NCBI GenBank assembly: GCA_033239125.1
Contig: BSWB01000005.1
Span: 21,319,447 to 21,383,446, forward strand
DNA from: Fagopyrum homotropicum
Taxonomy: Eukaryota; Streptophyta; Magnoliopsida; Caryophyllales; Polygonaceae
Reading direction: 5' to 3'
Length of the DNA: 64,000 bases
This document shows, piece after piece, positions 11,635-22,910 of this stretch (positions are counted from its first letter, which is position 1; every line of letters starts with the position of its first letter). The notes under the pieces were generated by a model, which searched no databases, was not told where the DNA came from, and saw only the letters and a list, made by a program, of their open reading frames with translations. A program made the position numbers and the translations under genes.

Positions 11635-12303
11635 ATGACTACATTCGATCCAGCCTGGACAGCAAGACAAAGTGCTAGGGCGGACCAGTATGAATACTTG
11701 GAAGAGAAATACTCTCTCTATTGGTTTGACAATGAAAGGGAAAGAGAAGAGGTCATTGAGGAGGAGCTTGCGATATGATATGAGCTGCATATCCCTAGAA
11801 AGATTTATGAGCAACCTCTTGAAGATTCGCTTGAATCAAAACTGGAGAAGTTGATGAAGAAGGTGGAGGAGCTCAAGGAAAGCCCCCTATCCTATGCTAA
11901 GCCGAAAGAGGAGCATAAGGAAGTACTGCAAGTTTCAAGCATTCCTCCAATCGAACCAGAAATTTCTCCTGAAGCTTTTGAGGAAGAGGAAGAAGTGGAA
12001 GATCTCGATCCAACTGCTGAAACATCGGCCGAGGTTGAAGTAAGATCGGCTGAGGTTGAAGAAAATCCAGCTGAGTTGGGAAAGATTTCATGTGTGGATT
12101 GTCACCCTAACATGAATCTTGTCCCAAGTTTTGAAAAACGTTATAAGGTACCTTCTCTTACTCCCTTTGAAATTCCCTTTAAAATTCTAGATTTCTTCAG
12201 GGTCAAGAGTTGGAGGTCTCTTCCGAAAAAACCTCCTAAGATCAAGATGAAACCTCCCTTGAATTTGCTGAAAGTAAATGCTCCTTGGACTGAAAGGAGT
12301 TGA
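11635..12303 (+). pseudogene. Element 1 acidic frame of unknown function, one in-frame stop
   Basis: The frame starts at an ATG (MTTFDPAWTARQ) 100 bp after the primer site, where gag would be, but does not resemble the gag of Elements 2 or 4. It is about 222 codons with one in-frame TGA near 11776. The first part is rich in E, R and Y (DQYEYLEEKYSLYWFDNER); the middle is very acidic (EAFEEEEEVEDLDP) and contains two near-palindrome motifs that read as AETSAEVEV and RSAEVEE; the end is Pro/Lys-rich. A tract ending TTTCAG sits 9 bp before the ATG. I do not recognise the family. It could be a captured sequence or a non-autonomous lineage-specific protein. Confidence 0.55.
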
Positions 12304-12309
12304 GTTAAT

Positions 12310-12615
12310 AAGCGCTTCACCGCTACGACAGCGAAGTATTATTTGTTCAAGTATGGGGTCACTCAAGCTGGAGATGGGGAAGCTACTAGGATTCTCGAGA
12401 AGCTGTTTTCTCGATCAAGGAAAGGATGGGATAAAAACTTAATTATGTTCCATGGAAGATTAGGAAGACGGGTAGGATTCCGGTGAGAACCAAACCGTAC
12501 AAGCTTGTACGTGGGAGATCCTACCACTTGCCGGTGAAATTAAGAACTGGAATCTTTTTGGAAGAGTTTTATGATGGATGTGATGATCACTCCAAGATAT
12601 TCGACGTACATTGAG
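12310..12615 (+). pseudogene. Decayed integrase C-terminal remnant
   Basis: Translation in shifting frames resembles the end of the Element 2 integrase: LFKYGVTQ against LSKYGVTH, RILEKLFSRSRKGWDKNL against AILEKTVSRTRKDWSMKL, and KPYKLVRGRSYHLPVKL against TPYNLVYGKSCHLPVEL. Frameshifts separate the pieces and the catalytic acids upstream are gone. It marks a large internal deletion of pol. Confidence 0.7.
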
Positions 12616-13065
12616 TAAATCCATGAGGAAGGTCCAACTAGCAACCTTAAACTAAGCGCTTCTTGGGAGGCAACCCAAGGTATTGCTTTCTTTTTCCTTT
12701 TCTAGCTTAGTTTAGATAGTTTGTTTTTGCGTCCTCTAAACAGGAATCAAGTACTCTCTAAGGAAGGATTACAACTCAGGAGCTACACTAGAAGGACAGA
12801 AGTTCGAGAAATTGAGAGGACGGAGCTTGACTAAGACACATCTCGGGTGCAGTCACAAGACCTCGACCGAGATGTTCTTCGCCAACCGAGATGGTCTTAT
12901 GTGGGAGCCATTTCTTATTTCTTTATGCAGTTCAGCTATGTCCGGTGAGTATTCTGTTTTTCTGACTTATATTTGACCCATTGGGACAATGTGTCCCAAG
13001 TATGGGGTATTTGGATGTTTTTTCTTAACTTCTGTGTATGCTTGTATGACTCTTGGATATTATGA
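12616..13065 (+). other. Element 1 post-pol untranslated region
   Basis: Begins with AAGCGCTTCTTGGGAGGCAA, shared with Element 2 at about 52581. It contains a near-palindrome cluster (12840-12897) and the hairpin plus AAGTATGGGG module (12981-13007). Confidence 0.75.
12981..13007 (+). promoter_or_regulatory. Internal hairpin plus AAGTATGGGG module, Element 1
   Basis: TTGGGACA and TGTCCCAA form a perfect 8-bp stem with a 3-nt loop. The last two bases of the stem start AAGTATGGGG, the same purine motif as at the true polypurine tract. Confidence 0.7.
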
Positions 13066-13070
13066 TCTTA

Positions 13071-13904
13071 TGATGCACCCTTGACCCCTATGTCCCAAGA
13101 TGAGAAAGACGAGGCACTCCGGGTTCGCTCCGATGGACCGCTCACCCGTTCCCGTGCTAAGGCAATCGCCCAAGCTACCGGCTCCATCATTAGCCGTACC
13201 GTTTCTTGTCATGGACCCATTGGTTGCAAATCGTGCATCTACACCACTATGACATGAAGCTTGTCAAGCCAGCACCGTTGCGGCGCATTTTCCGCATTTT
13301 CCGTATTTTAGTGTTTTGTAATAATAAGTCTTTTTATTTTCGGATTATTAATTTCAGGGACTTTTAATTCCGGAACTTAATTTCCCGAATTTAAGATTAG
13401 ACTTTTGGTTTCGAAATTTAATTCGGAAACTTAATTCCGAACTTAAATTCCCAACCTTTCATATTTTTAGGCTTTTCATTTTCGGAACTTAAATTCCGAC
13501 TTTATTTCCGTCATTTAATTTTCGACCCTTTGTATGACCTTCATCCACTATATAAGGGGATGCTTGGCTCATTTATAAATCATGTTCAATTTGATTAAGT
13601 ATATGAGAAGTATTTTCCTCCTACTTACTTGAGCATCAAAACCCTCTTCTATCCTCTCAAAGTTCTTCATTTGGATCTTCAATCCAAACTCAACCACATT
13701 AAGGATTCTTCAAGAATCAACTCAACCGACCCACTTCAAGGCTTGATCGATCAATCTAGATTGAATCATCCATTCAACTTCCGCCTCCATCTCTAAGCTT
13801 CCGCAACCATTCTTCAATCGCATTCGCACTTCAACTAAGGAGTAGTTGAGCTTCAGCTTGATCTAGATCCGAAATCTTTCATTGACGTGTCCAAGGGCGC
13901 ATCA
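13071..13904. mobile_element. Insert within Element 1, probably a solo LTR
   Basis: This 834-bp block is absent from the matching part of Element 2. It starts TGATGCACCCTTG and ends CAAGGGCGCATCA, that is TG...CA with a 13-bp near-perfect inverted end, and is flanked by the 5-bp direct repeat TCTTA (13066-13070 and 13905-13909). It holds a TATA box (CTATATAAGGGG, about 13550). Near its left end a short frame starting at about 13090 (MSQDEKDEALRV, then GPLTRSRAK) resembles the leader of some plant Ty3 gag proteins. A solo LTR is the simplest reading; a very short LTR element is possible. Confidence 0.75.
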
Positions 13905-13909
13905 TCTTA

Positions 13910-15141
13910 TTTGGCTCTATGTGCTTATTTGTCATTACAAGCATACATACAGGTTTCTGTTTGAGAAAAACGTCAAAAACTGGTTTGAAAAAAAAAATTT
14001 TATGACCTCGATCGGGACGTTCATGGCCGATCGAGGATGAACACCTCGGATGAAGCCAGAACACCTCGACCGAGATGGCTAAAAGATTTTCGAATCGATT
14101 TTTGTGCTTCTTCTCTGTATATGACGTCAATGATGATATTGTTTGCAGATTGGTTTTGAAATCTTTATATGCTCGAAAGGTTTTATGATATGTTTAAGTT
14201 GCAAAATGGTTTGTTTGAAGTTTTAGCATGTTTAATACTTTGTTTTTATCAAAATTATGTTGAATTTGAAGGTTGACACCACATGATGAGTTCTATCACA
14301 TTCTTCCTGAGATGATTAAGACAATTCATTATCTTCTCTTCTTCTTCTTAATCATGCTTAGCCCCTCATATACATATCTGCCTTCCTTTACCTATCCGGG
14401 AATTTGGAAGCAAACAAAGAAAAGCAAGTGAAAGTGAAGTTGAGATGTTGGCTGAAAGTGTTAGAAAGAAACAAATAGGTTTGGGGAAGTCAATCATGAT
14501 GATGAGTAACTCGGCACCATTCACATAGTCAGGTGTTTGTGTCTTGCCAAAGTCGGATTGAGCGATATTCCTAACGGGTCATGATATGTGCATCAAGGGT
14601 TTGAGGCATCTCGAGAAATTGATGATTGTTGATCTCCTAGGCTTCGGTTATTGTGCACCTCTGTCCATGCATCCCAAAAAGTAAAGTAAAAATAAGCAAA
14701 GCTTATTGGTGGAAGATGTTTAGTTTCAAAGAAAGTGAAGTAAGATCCTTTTCCCAGATTCTAGCACCACATACCCTATATATATCCCACCCTAACACGT
14801 TTCTTGACCTCTTTTGGAAGCCCTTGAGACCTCAAGCTTGTTGATTGACTTAGTGGTTTAAACTGGATTATACATGATTGATTTCGATAAATATGATTTA
14901 TTATGCATTCTATGATTTTATACAAAGATGAACAGCTTTTTTATATTTGTAAAATGTTTTGATCATATCTTGATTTTATTTGCCATGAAGCATTCTCTTA
15001 GAGTAATCTATGAGTGGAGCACACCACCAAAAATATTTTGAAATGCTTTTCATTGATCTTTATGACTTATAATCCATTCTATCTTGTATCTAAGATTTGG
15101 AACTTGTTTGGGGACAAGCAAGGGACAAGTATGGGGTATTT
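13910..15141 (+). other. Element 1 3' untranslated region and polypurine tract
   Basis: Non-coding and closely similar to 54960-56184 of Element 2, including a near-palindrome cluster at 14005-14075. It ends with a hairpin (CTTGTTT/AAGCAAG, 15103-15122, one G-T pair) and AAGTATGGGG (15127-15136) directly before the right LTR. Confidence 0.8.
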
Positions 15142-16909
15142 TGATAACATGCATTATAGTCTATATTTTGGGACTTGTTTAGACGTTTTATCTTCAATAA
15201 TCTGCATGTATGGATGTATATTATGTGATTATATTGTTGTTTCATCTACCTTTGCGGGAATCGAGGGCTACACCTTGTTTCGTTGTAACTGTTTGTAAAA
15301 AATGGCACGCTTTTTGGACTAAAATGGAGCTAAGGAGCTAAGGAGCCATTGAAGCTACATTCTGGAGCTTAAAGAAGAGCTCATGAAGCATGGAAATGAT
15401 GAAGAAGATTTACTTTGGACCAGATTTGAGAGATTTCACATTCAGTCAAGATTCACCTCGGTCAGCTACAGTGTCACCTCGACCGAGGTGATCTTGAGGA
15501 GCGTCCCGACCGAGGCGAACACACTGCCGTCGGCGAGATCCATATTTTTAGCTGAGATCTTTTATTTTTGGAAAAAAGATATCTTAAATTTTTGGGTTGG
15601 ATTTCTAGAAGGAAGATATTATTTTTGGGAGATCTATTTTAGAGATATGGATATATTTTATAGGAAATTATCTTTGTAAGATATTATTATCTTTGGAAGA
15701 TAATTCTCCTATATAAAGGGTTGGATTTTCCACAATTCAGCCGTCATCTACACACCCGATTAGGGAGATTTCTGGAGTATTTTCTGAAGGTTTGAAGGAA
15801 GGATTGAAGGATTGAAGTTGAAGGAAGGAAGAGTTCATAGTTTGGAGTTAGCTTTTGAGGGAGTTTTGTAAGACTTTCTTAGATTCCCTTTTGGTTTGTT
15901 GTATTAGTTGATTTGTGATTTGAGGAACGCTGATTTGTTGTTATTTGATTCAGTTATTGAGACCTTTTTCTTAAGGTTTTCTTGTTTGAATCTTGATTCA
16001 TTTCCCATATATTTGATTATTGTTATCATGATGATTGTCGGCTAAGTTTCTTATGCGATTCTAGGGTGATTGGCTGAAAGTTGTGGGAAAGACGATGATA
16101 GAATGATCTTAATCCCAACAGGACCCTAAAAGCTCGAGTTTTTAAACCTTAACCTAGAACACCTCGCTCAGTCGATGAACATCTCGGCCGGGGTGGAACT
16201 TGACTGGACGAGGTGAACCTTTCTTGGACCTATTATGAAGTTAAGTGTTTAAGTTTGCCAAATCCTATCCTTATTACACATTTCCTGGTTCTATGCAAGC
16301 CTAGGATGAGACTTACCCGGTGATTCCTTTGTTTGTTTACCCAAAATCATGAGTGTAGGTAATAAAGGTTTATCCTTTATTGGGATTTGAGTGTGCCTTC
16401 ATCCCATCTTTGTGAGTTAGCCTGAGACTTACCCAGTAAAGGTTGATTCTATTCCCTTGGGTGGTGTGTTGGTTTGAAATTATAATTCCTTTCCTTAGTA
16501 CCTTGAGACTTACCCGGTGATAGGAGCTTTGGTTTGGGATAGTGAGTAGTGAGACTTACCCGGTAATCTATTCCCACCTTAGAAACACCTTCCCTTTGCA
16601 AACCTCAGCTTTGTCCGCGTTATCCCTTGAGATCTTGAGTCGGAACCACAACTAGATGCTTTAATCACTAGAATCCGCATTTCCCCTTACTTGACTTTTA
16701 ATACATCTTTGATTGCTTTAATTGCTTTTGGTTAATTGCAATACTTGACAACCGATTATGTGCTTTGTTTCACCTAAGTCCATGTGATCGACCCCTAGAA
16801 TTCTTGCTTTTTATTACAATTGACCCGTACACTGCGGGTTCGCATATTTGTTCAAGCATACTTCTTGGGTTATAAATTTAAAGTTTGCACACACCTTTTG
16901 GAGCGAGCA
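15142..16909 (+). repeat. Element 1 right LTR
   Basis: Begins TGATAACATGCATTATAG and ends GGAGCGAGCA. TATA box at about 15710-15718. It carries the same two near-palindrome clusters (15456-15521 and 16180-16222) and four GAGACTTACCCGGTGAT-type words (16308, 16425, 16505, 16553) as the left LTR. Confidence 0.9.
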
Positions 16910-16956
16910 GCGTGTGTATGTGTGCGCGCTTTCGTGCGTGCGTGCGTGTGTGTGTG
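16910..16956. repeat. GT-rich microsatellite, right part
   Basis: GCGTGTGTATGTGTGCGCGC and onward into GTGCGTGCGTGTGTGTGTG. It continues the repeat interrupted at 9757. Confidence 0.8.
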
Positions 16957-17154
16957 AGGAGTGAGGAGATTTATAGACCTCTAGATTAATTTAGATCAAT
17001 GGTTAAGATTAAACATATTAAATCTTAATTTTTCCTTCAGACATACGGATTAGTCACATATCTCTTTCTCCGCTACCTTGTAACTCCTCAATTTACCATG
17101 AAAAACTTAAGAATCACCAAAATACTCCAAATTCAATTGTATTTCTTCTTATCT

Positions 17155-17515
17155 TCAAGGTTTGTGGAGTTGTTCTTGAGAGGTCGAGATGATTCTTTTA
17201 CGATTCCAAATTGGACCTTCGTTTGTTTGACAAAGCCTAGAATATACATAAATTTTAGAGAGATAACTTGTGTTGCTGACCGATTAACCCACCTGGGTGC
17301 ATCGACCTCCAACACCAATTTTTCTAATGATCCTGAACTTCGTGTTCTTACCCGCAAGGATGCTTTAGGGTAGACATGGTCGCAAACCTAAACCGTATAA
17401 ATTTTTTAGATCTATCTTTTCAAATCTTGATGGAGATTTACATTAGCTTCAATCCATGACTTCATTAATAGCTACCTCTAGGAAGTAGATCATCCTAACC
17501 GCTTTCCGTCATCAA
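17155..17515 (+). pseudogene. L1-type LINE 3' end, RNase H fragment (copy a)
   Basis: The translated text (FVELFLRGRDD..., NFREITCVADRLTHL, ELRVLTRKDALG) is the end of the RNase H domain carried by many plant L1 reverse transcriptases, where HVFREINxVADxL-type text is typical. The 3' tail ending CCTAACCGCTTTCCGTC is shared with the copies near 22.9 and 24.1 kb. About 100 bp of foreign sequence (17378-17476) interrupts the tail. Confidence 0.7.
17397..17480. repeat. Direct repeat flanking the Mutator-type MITE, left copy
   Basis: About 80 bp containing TTTAGATCTATCTTTTCAAA are repeated nearly exactly at 18541-18622, on the other side of the MITE. Confidence 0.8.
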
Positions 17516-17570
17516 ATTTTTTTTATTTCTTCTTATCTTCACTTAATTTCTCTATTTATAATTTTATTTT

Positions 17571-18504
17571 GGAAAAATGACCAAGAATAATACCAACTAT
17601 GAGGTATGAACCAAAAATAATACAAACTTTAAAAATTACTAATTGGTATATAAACTATTTCACATTAAACCAATTTTGATACGGGGTAAAATTATGGCTA
17701 ATTTTATTACACAAATCGCCCATAACTTTTTTAAATCACACAAAACTATCCTACATTATATTTTCTTTCAAAAAATACTCATCTTATTTTTTTTATACCT
17801 AACAAATTATATAATAAAAGTTAGTTATCATTTTATTCTTAATTATTTTAGGACATTTATTTAAAATACAACTATAAGAATGATTGAGAAGTTTTAAAAC
17901 TTTAAAAATAAAAATTTAGTTAAAAGACTCATACTTGGTGACATTCCCAAAAAATTTTGGTATAAAATAAGATTAATTTATGAATTTTTAAAATTTAAAC
18001 ATCAAAAGTAGATTTTTTTTTTTCCACAAATTTATGTTAATATATTAGTTATAAGATTTCAAATTACACAAATTTCCAAATAAATAATATATTCTTTCAT
18101 TAATTTTTACCTACAAACATAGATTATTTCCTCAAACTACCCATAAAATAATAATGGCAATAAACAAGGTTCTACTAAGCAATTTTTTTTTTGAAACTTC
18201 TTAATTTTTGTAATGAATAAACTATCTTCAATATTAAAAATAAAGTGATGTCTAACTTTTGTTACCTAATTCATTAAGTTACAAAAATAAAATCGGTGAT
18301 TTTTGAAAGAACATAAAATATATGGATCATTTGTTTGATTTAAAAAATATATGGGCGATTTTTGTAATAAAATTTGGTTAGATTTTTACCCCGTATCAAA
18401 ATTGGTTTAATGTGAAATAGTTTGTATATCAAATAGTAATTTTTAAAGTTTGTATTATTTTTGGTTCATACCTCATAGTTGGTATTATTTTTGGTCATTT
18501 TTCC
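17571..18504. mobile_element. Mutator-type MITE with long inverted ends
   Basis: The outermost roughly 140 bp are inverted repeats of each other with few mismatches (left 17571-17712, right about 18362-18504), starting GGAAAAATGACCAA. A 9-bp direct repeat TTTTATTTT flanks it (17562-17570 and 18505-18513), the target length of Mutator-like elements. The AT-rich middle has no coding capacity. Confidence 0.9.
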
Positions 18505-18540
18505 TTTTATTTTTTCTCTTTTCAAATTTAGATCGAGATT

Positions 18541-18622
18541 TAAATTTTTTAGATCTATCTTTTCAAATCTAGATGGAGATTTACATTAGCATCAATCCAT
18601 GACTTCATTAATAGCTACTTCT
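18541..18622. repeat. Direct repeat flanking the Mutator-type MITE, right copy
   Basis: Near-identical to 17397-17480 (contains TTTAGATCTATCTTTTCAAA). Confidence 0.8.
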
Positions 18623-18884
18623 TACTCTTTATCCCTCATATAATCACCCCGTCCTCCTCGTAAAATCAACTTTTTTTTTTGAGACACTAGATACGGAATG
18701 AAGGATCGAGGGCATGATCGAATGAAAAATATGGACTAAGGGTATTGATCTTAATCTTCATCATTGATTACTCTAAGCATCTTGCCATCTTTGTTGAATC
18801 TTCGTCAACAAAATATTTTAACCCGATCCTCAATCATCACCACTTTTATAGCAACTTTTGATGTTTTTTATATTTTGAAAGGAA

Positions 18885-19765
18885 AATGAACTCATCATAA
18901 CTAAAAAAATGAATTCCACGTGTATAAGAAATGGACTCAACATACGTAAAAAAAAAATTGAATTTAACTCATGTAAAAGTGAACTCTAACATGTAAAAAG
19001 TGAATTCAATATGCATAAAGTGCCCGTTTGGTTAGAGCGGTGGAATGGAAACGGAATGGAATTGGATAAGGGGTAGGAATAGAAATGGAAATGATGGGAT
19101 TACTTTCATGTGATAAAAGACTTTTAACCAAACGTATTTTTTGATTGATTCGGAATCATTCCGTTATCGAGAATGATTCCTAGAGCTTCCAAACGGGCCC
19201 AAAATGTGAACTAAACCCATATAAACTATAAAATCAAGACAAACACACATAAAGTGATTTCATTTTGACTAAAAATGACCTCATAGTACATATATGAGAT
19301 TTTAGAATATTGACAAAAAAAAAATCATGTGTAGAAACATAAACTTAATATACATAAAAGAAAAATACTTCAGCTCATATAAATTATAAACTCAACCTAA
19401 GTAAAAAGTTAACTCGTTGTAAATAAAAAAGACCTTATTACCGTGAGTAAAATTTAACTCATAGTAAATGAAATTTTGAATATTAATTACTTAAAATGAA
19501 CTCAACATGCGTAAAAAATAAACTCAATGTAGTAGAAAATGAACTCAACATGCGTAAAAATAAACTCAACATGTATAAAAATGAACTCAATGTGAGTAAA
19601 AAAAGGTAAGCACCTACTTTCAAAAAATTAACTAAAAACGAATTCAACATGCGTGAATATAAATTCAAATACATGGAAAATAAAATTTTCAACTCGCGTA
19701 AAAAAAGTGAACTTATCATGAGTAATAAAAATGAACTCATTTTGAGTAAAAAAATAACTCATAGT
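18885..19765. repeat. Diffuse tandem array of about 22-bp AACTCAACATGCGTAAAAA units
   Basis: Words of the form ATGAACTCAACATGCGTAAAA recur dozens of times with variation in the CATGCG part. Minus-strand frames rich in F, L and S simply translate the array. It is split by a MITE at 19021-19200. Confidence 0.8.
19021..19200. mobile_element. Tourist/PIF-like MITE inside the tandem array
   Basis: 180 bp starting GTGCCCGTTTGG and ending CCAAACGGGCCC, an inverted repeat with one mismatch. AAA flanks both sides, a possible 3-bp target duplication. The interior has GGAATG words in both orientations. Confidence 0.6.
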
Positions 19766-19769
19766 ACAT

Positions 19770-20400
19770 AAATGAACGTTTGGACAATTAACTAATAATT
19801 GCGTAGGGGTTTGAACTTTGACCAATGAAAGTATGAACAACTAATGCAAAAACTGTTGATGAAAATGTATGAAAAATCATAACATTCTCTACTACCAAAT
19901 GAAAGTATCAGCGTATAATATCAAAAAAAAATGAAAGTATCAGCATCTTGGCAATGAAATAATCTTATAAAACTCAAAACCGAGTTTAAGAGAGATATTA
20001 TTTTGCAAGTTGAAAATGACAAAACCAACAACTTTTGGCATGATAATTGGGTCAAAACTTCACTAAAATGATCCAAAATATCAATTAAATCAACACAGGT
20101 ATCAAAGTTAATCATTTTATAAACAATTATAAAGAATCAGATTTCACAAAATTTGACGGGAGAATTTGGCATACTAGGCTCTTTTTGGTTTTTGTTAAAA
20201 AAACTATATCCCATATTTTTTTACCACTTTCATTTAATAGTAGGTAAAAATTATTAACCCTTCTATTTAGAAAGAAAGAATAAATGATGTTTGTTATTTG
20301 TTATATAAGTATAAGTTTTAATTTTTAATTACTGATTTTGTTTTCTTTTATTACATTTATTGCCTTTTTTAATTTTCTTTTAATTTTCTTTTTTTATTTT
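19770..20400. other. AT-rich intergenic DNA, no gene seen
   Basis: No recognisable feature. TTTTAATTTTCTTTT-type low complexity lies at its right end. Confidence 0.5.
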
Positions 20401-20401
20401 C

Positions 20402-20605
20402 TGGACTGAATTTCTCATACTGGAATTCTCATACCGGAATTTTCATACCAGAATTTTCATATCAGAATTTTCATACCAGGAATTTCATACCAGAAAGTAT
20501 CATACCAGAAATTATCATACGAAAATTAGATACCAGAAATTAAATACCATAAATTATATAACAAAAATTAAATACTAGAAATTTGATACCAGAAATTTTA
20601 CATAT
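20402..20605. repeat. Tandem repeat of ATACCAGAATTTTC units
   Basis: About thirteen degenerate units of 14-17 bp following the pattern CATACCAGAATTTT, grading into TACCAGAAATTA toward the right. Confidence 0.85.
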
Positions 20606-20855
20606 TGAGTAAAACATAGATAAGGCAAATGTTTAACCTACAATCATCAGTCGAGTAGAAAACAAACTCCTACATCGGTCCAATACTAATCATACAAAAT
20701 TACTTATTAAACTCATACCAGAACTGAATTACCCGAATTCATTTCAATCACTCAATTAGTACAACAACTTCCATCTTCATTGAAACACAAAATCCTGAGT
20801 AAACCACCAAAAACAAACACTGTAGGCAGATCTATATCTAGAAACAGTAGCACTG

Positions 20856-20987
20856 CTAATGTATGCAAAGACTAGGAGATTTTTCATAGCCATTGAATTG
20901 TTGAGCAGTTGCTTCCGCTTCTTCAACACTAGACATGGTCACTAACCCAAACCCTCTGCCCCTACCGCTCAATTTGTCACATATAAC
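20856..20987 (-). pseudogene. RRM (chloroplast RNP-like) exon fragment
   Basis: On the minus strand, after a good acceptor (TTCCTACAG), 44 codons read ICDKLSGRGRGFGLVTMSS, then EEAEATAQQFNGYEK, then soon a stop. GRGFGLVTM matches the RNP1 motif, and the following helix and QFNGYE match the second half of an RRM as in plant chloroplast ribonucleoproteins (family knowledge). The rest of the RRM and the partner RRM are not seen. It looks like a captured or decayed exon. The upstream minus-strand segment to about 21900 has AAACCCTAG and a CTCAG/GTGAGT donor and may be the 5' part of the same gene. Confidence 0.6.
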
Positions 20988-22180
20988 CTGTAGGAAGCAA
21001 TCATTCCGTTACTCAAGGAATCTCCAACAAATACACATTTGAAAGAATAGCAGAAATAGAAACACAAACCCTTTATAATAGCAGCATACAAACTTCAAGA
21101 AAAGCTTATGCCTCGCAAATCCCAAACAAATTCACAAATACCAACATACAAACTCTACCTTGCCAACTAATCTTACAAGAAAAAACAAACAAAAATAGAA
21201 GTTCATATTATATGATCAAAAGAATCATCGAGGAAGACAAAAATGATTTGAATATGCCCAATCGTAACACGATCATCGTCCATGTACATCTAAAATCGAT
21301 GTCTGAAATGTTCATAAATCCCCACGACCCCAATTGATTGATGTACATGATGTCCCATGGAGAACATAAGCACAAACCAAACAAAGAAAATATTGGATAC
21401 CTTCGAATGAAACAAATGAAAAGAACATCCATGGAATCAACAAGGGAAGAGAAATCAAACACTTGAGAAGAAGATACCGGAAGGCAAGGAGAGGGACCCA
21501 AAGCGATTGCTCTCAAAACGCATCTTTTGGTATGATTCCTTTATGAGTTTGAGGGTAAACATAAGCATGATCCGGATGCTGGAGTTGTTCGATTCGGCGA
21601 CAAAATCGACTTGAGCTTTGTTCTTGGAGTTTCTGGCTATTGAGGAGTGTTCGATTCGGATTCACCGTTCAATTGGAGCTTGTCCTAGGCTGCAAAGCAT
21701 TGAGAGAAGGGGAAGAGGAGTGTTCGATTCTGACATTGAAGGCTAAGCTTTGAAGCTCGATTGTTTACACTCACCTGAGGCATCGTCTGAGAGAAGGCGA
21801 AAGAAAAGGGGAAATAGAAGAAGCGATTGAGAGAAGCATATGAATGAGGGCTAGGGTTTGAAGGTGAACGGAAAGAATGGACAGTCAAGTCATTTGCTCC
21901 CAATTTTTTTTATCATTCAACAGTAAAAAAAAATTAGGGGTACACTTACAAATTAGAAAATAAGAAAAGCCTATTTACTACATAAGAACTCAAAACAGCC
22001 TAGTTAGCTAATTAGCCCAAACTTGACTACGAGCTACAGAACAACCTTGTTGATTGCCCCTACAGTAAAAATGTGATTGTGAGAATTGCAGTTCCATTTC
22101 AACCAACCTCAATACCATTAATATAGAAAACAAACAAATCCATGAAATATTACTTGAGATAAAAAGCAAGATCAGTATTA
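20988..22180 (-). other. Possible 5' part of the RRM gene fragment, otherwise unassigned
   Basis: It has an AAACCCTAG word (about 21850-21860 on the minus strand), a plausible donor CTCAG/GTGAGT near 21772 and mixed composition, but no protein I can identify. Beyond 21910 it is plain AT-rich DNA. Confidence 0.3.
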
Positions 22181-22189
22181 ACAACTTTA

Positions 22190-22910
22190 CTTATCTTGCA
22201 ACTATTTGGTGGAGTATTTGGTTCTTCAGGAACAAAACCATCTTTAATACCTGATACTATTGGATCGGACCATGATATCGTAAACTTCATCAAAAACCAA
22301 CTGCATAATTGGAAAACTCGTATTACGGATGATGACGACTACGACTTTAAACACACCCCAAGAAACAACAAATCCTCTACAAGGAAGAAAAATAACATCA
22401 AATGGGACGAACCAAAACCTGGATTCCATAAACTTAATTTTGATGGGTCAAAAATGGGCATAACGCTTATTGGTTATGTTATTCGAAATAATTACGGTAA
22501 AGTTATCAGTTTAGACGCTAGAAAAAACAACTTTAACTCGGTAATCAAAGTAGAAGCTTTTGCTCTAAAAGACGGACTAAAAGAAGCAATAAGGCTAAAT
22601 ATAAAAAAGATCAAAATCGAGGGTGATAACCTGTGTTATCAAGACACTTCAAGAACTTTGGTGTTGTCCCTAGGAGATCGAGATGATCGTATCCGACTCC
22701 AGACATGATCTTTGCTTCTTTGAGGAAGTCCACATCAGGCATGTGTTCAGAGAAATCAATTGTGTTGTTGACCGATTGACCCATTTGGAAATTTTGAACC
22801 CCAACACACCATTTTTTGACGATCCCGAACGTCGTGTTCTCATCCGCAAGGATGCTTTAGGATGGACTACCTGTAGAAGATCTCTAGAAGATAGTCCTTC
22901 CTAATCGCTT
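22190..22910 (+). pseudogene. L1-type LINE 3' end with RNase H domain (copy b)
   Basis: The frame starts with ATIWWSIWFFRNKTIFN, the usual end of a LINE zinc-binding reverse transcriptase region, followed after about 60 codons by an RNase H domain: WDEPKPGFHKLNFDGSK, GYVIRNNYGKVISLDA, VEAFALKDGLKEA, IEGDNLC, then after a frameshift near 22640 HVFREINCVVDRLTHL and RRVLIRKDALGWTT. Catalytic D (NFDGS), E (VEAFAL) and D (EGDN) are visible. Stops and the frameshift show it is dead. It is 5' truncated, as is usual for LINEs. Confidence 0.8.

Larger units (their letters stand above)
9758..16909 (+). mobile_element. Element 1: non-autonomous Athila-like Ty3 retrotransposon
   Basis: Long LTRs of about 1.75 kb, a tRNA-Asp primer site and a polypurine tract enclose about 3.6 kb of interior. 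The LTRs are very alike, with only scattered substitutions and a few small indels, so insertion was fairly recent. The flanks read GCGTG on both sides (9751-9755 and 16910-16914), consistent with a 5-bp target duplication, though the microsatellite makes this ambiguous. The interior lacks gag, protease and reverse transcriptase; it has an acidic reading frame, a decayed integrase C-terminus and a 3' region closely matching that of Element 2. It carries a nested insert at 13071-13904. Confidence 0.9.
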
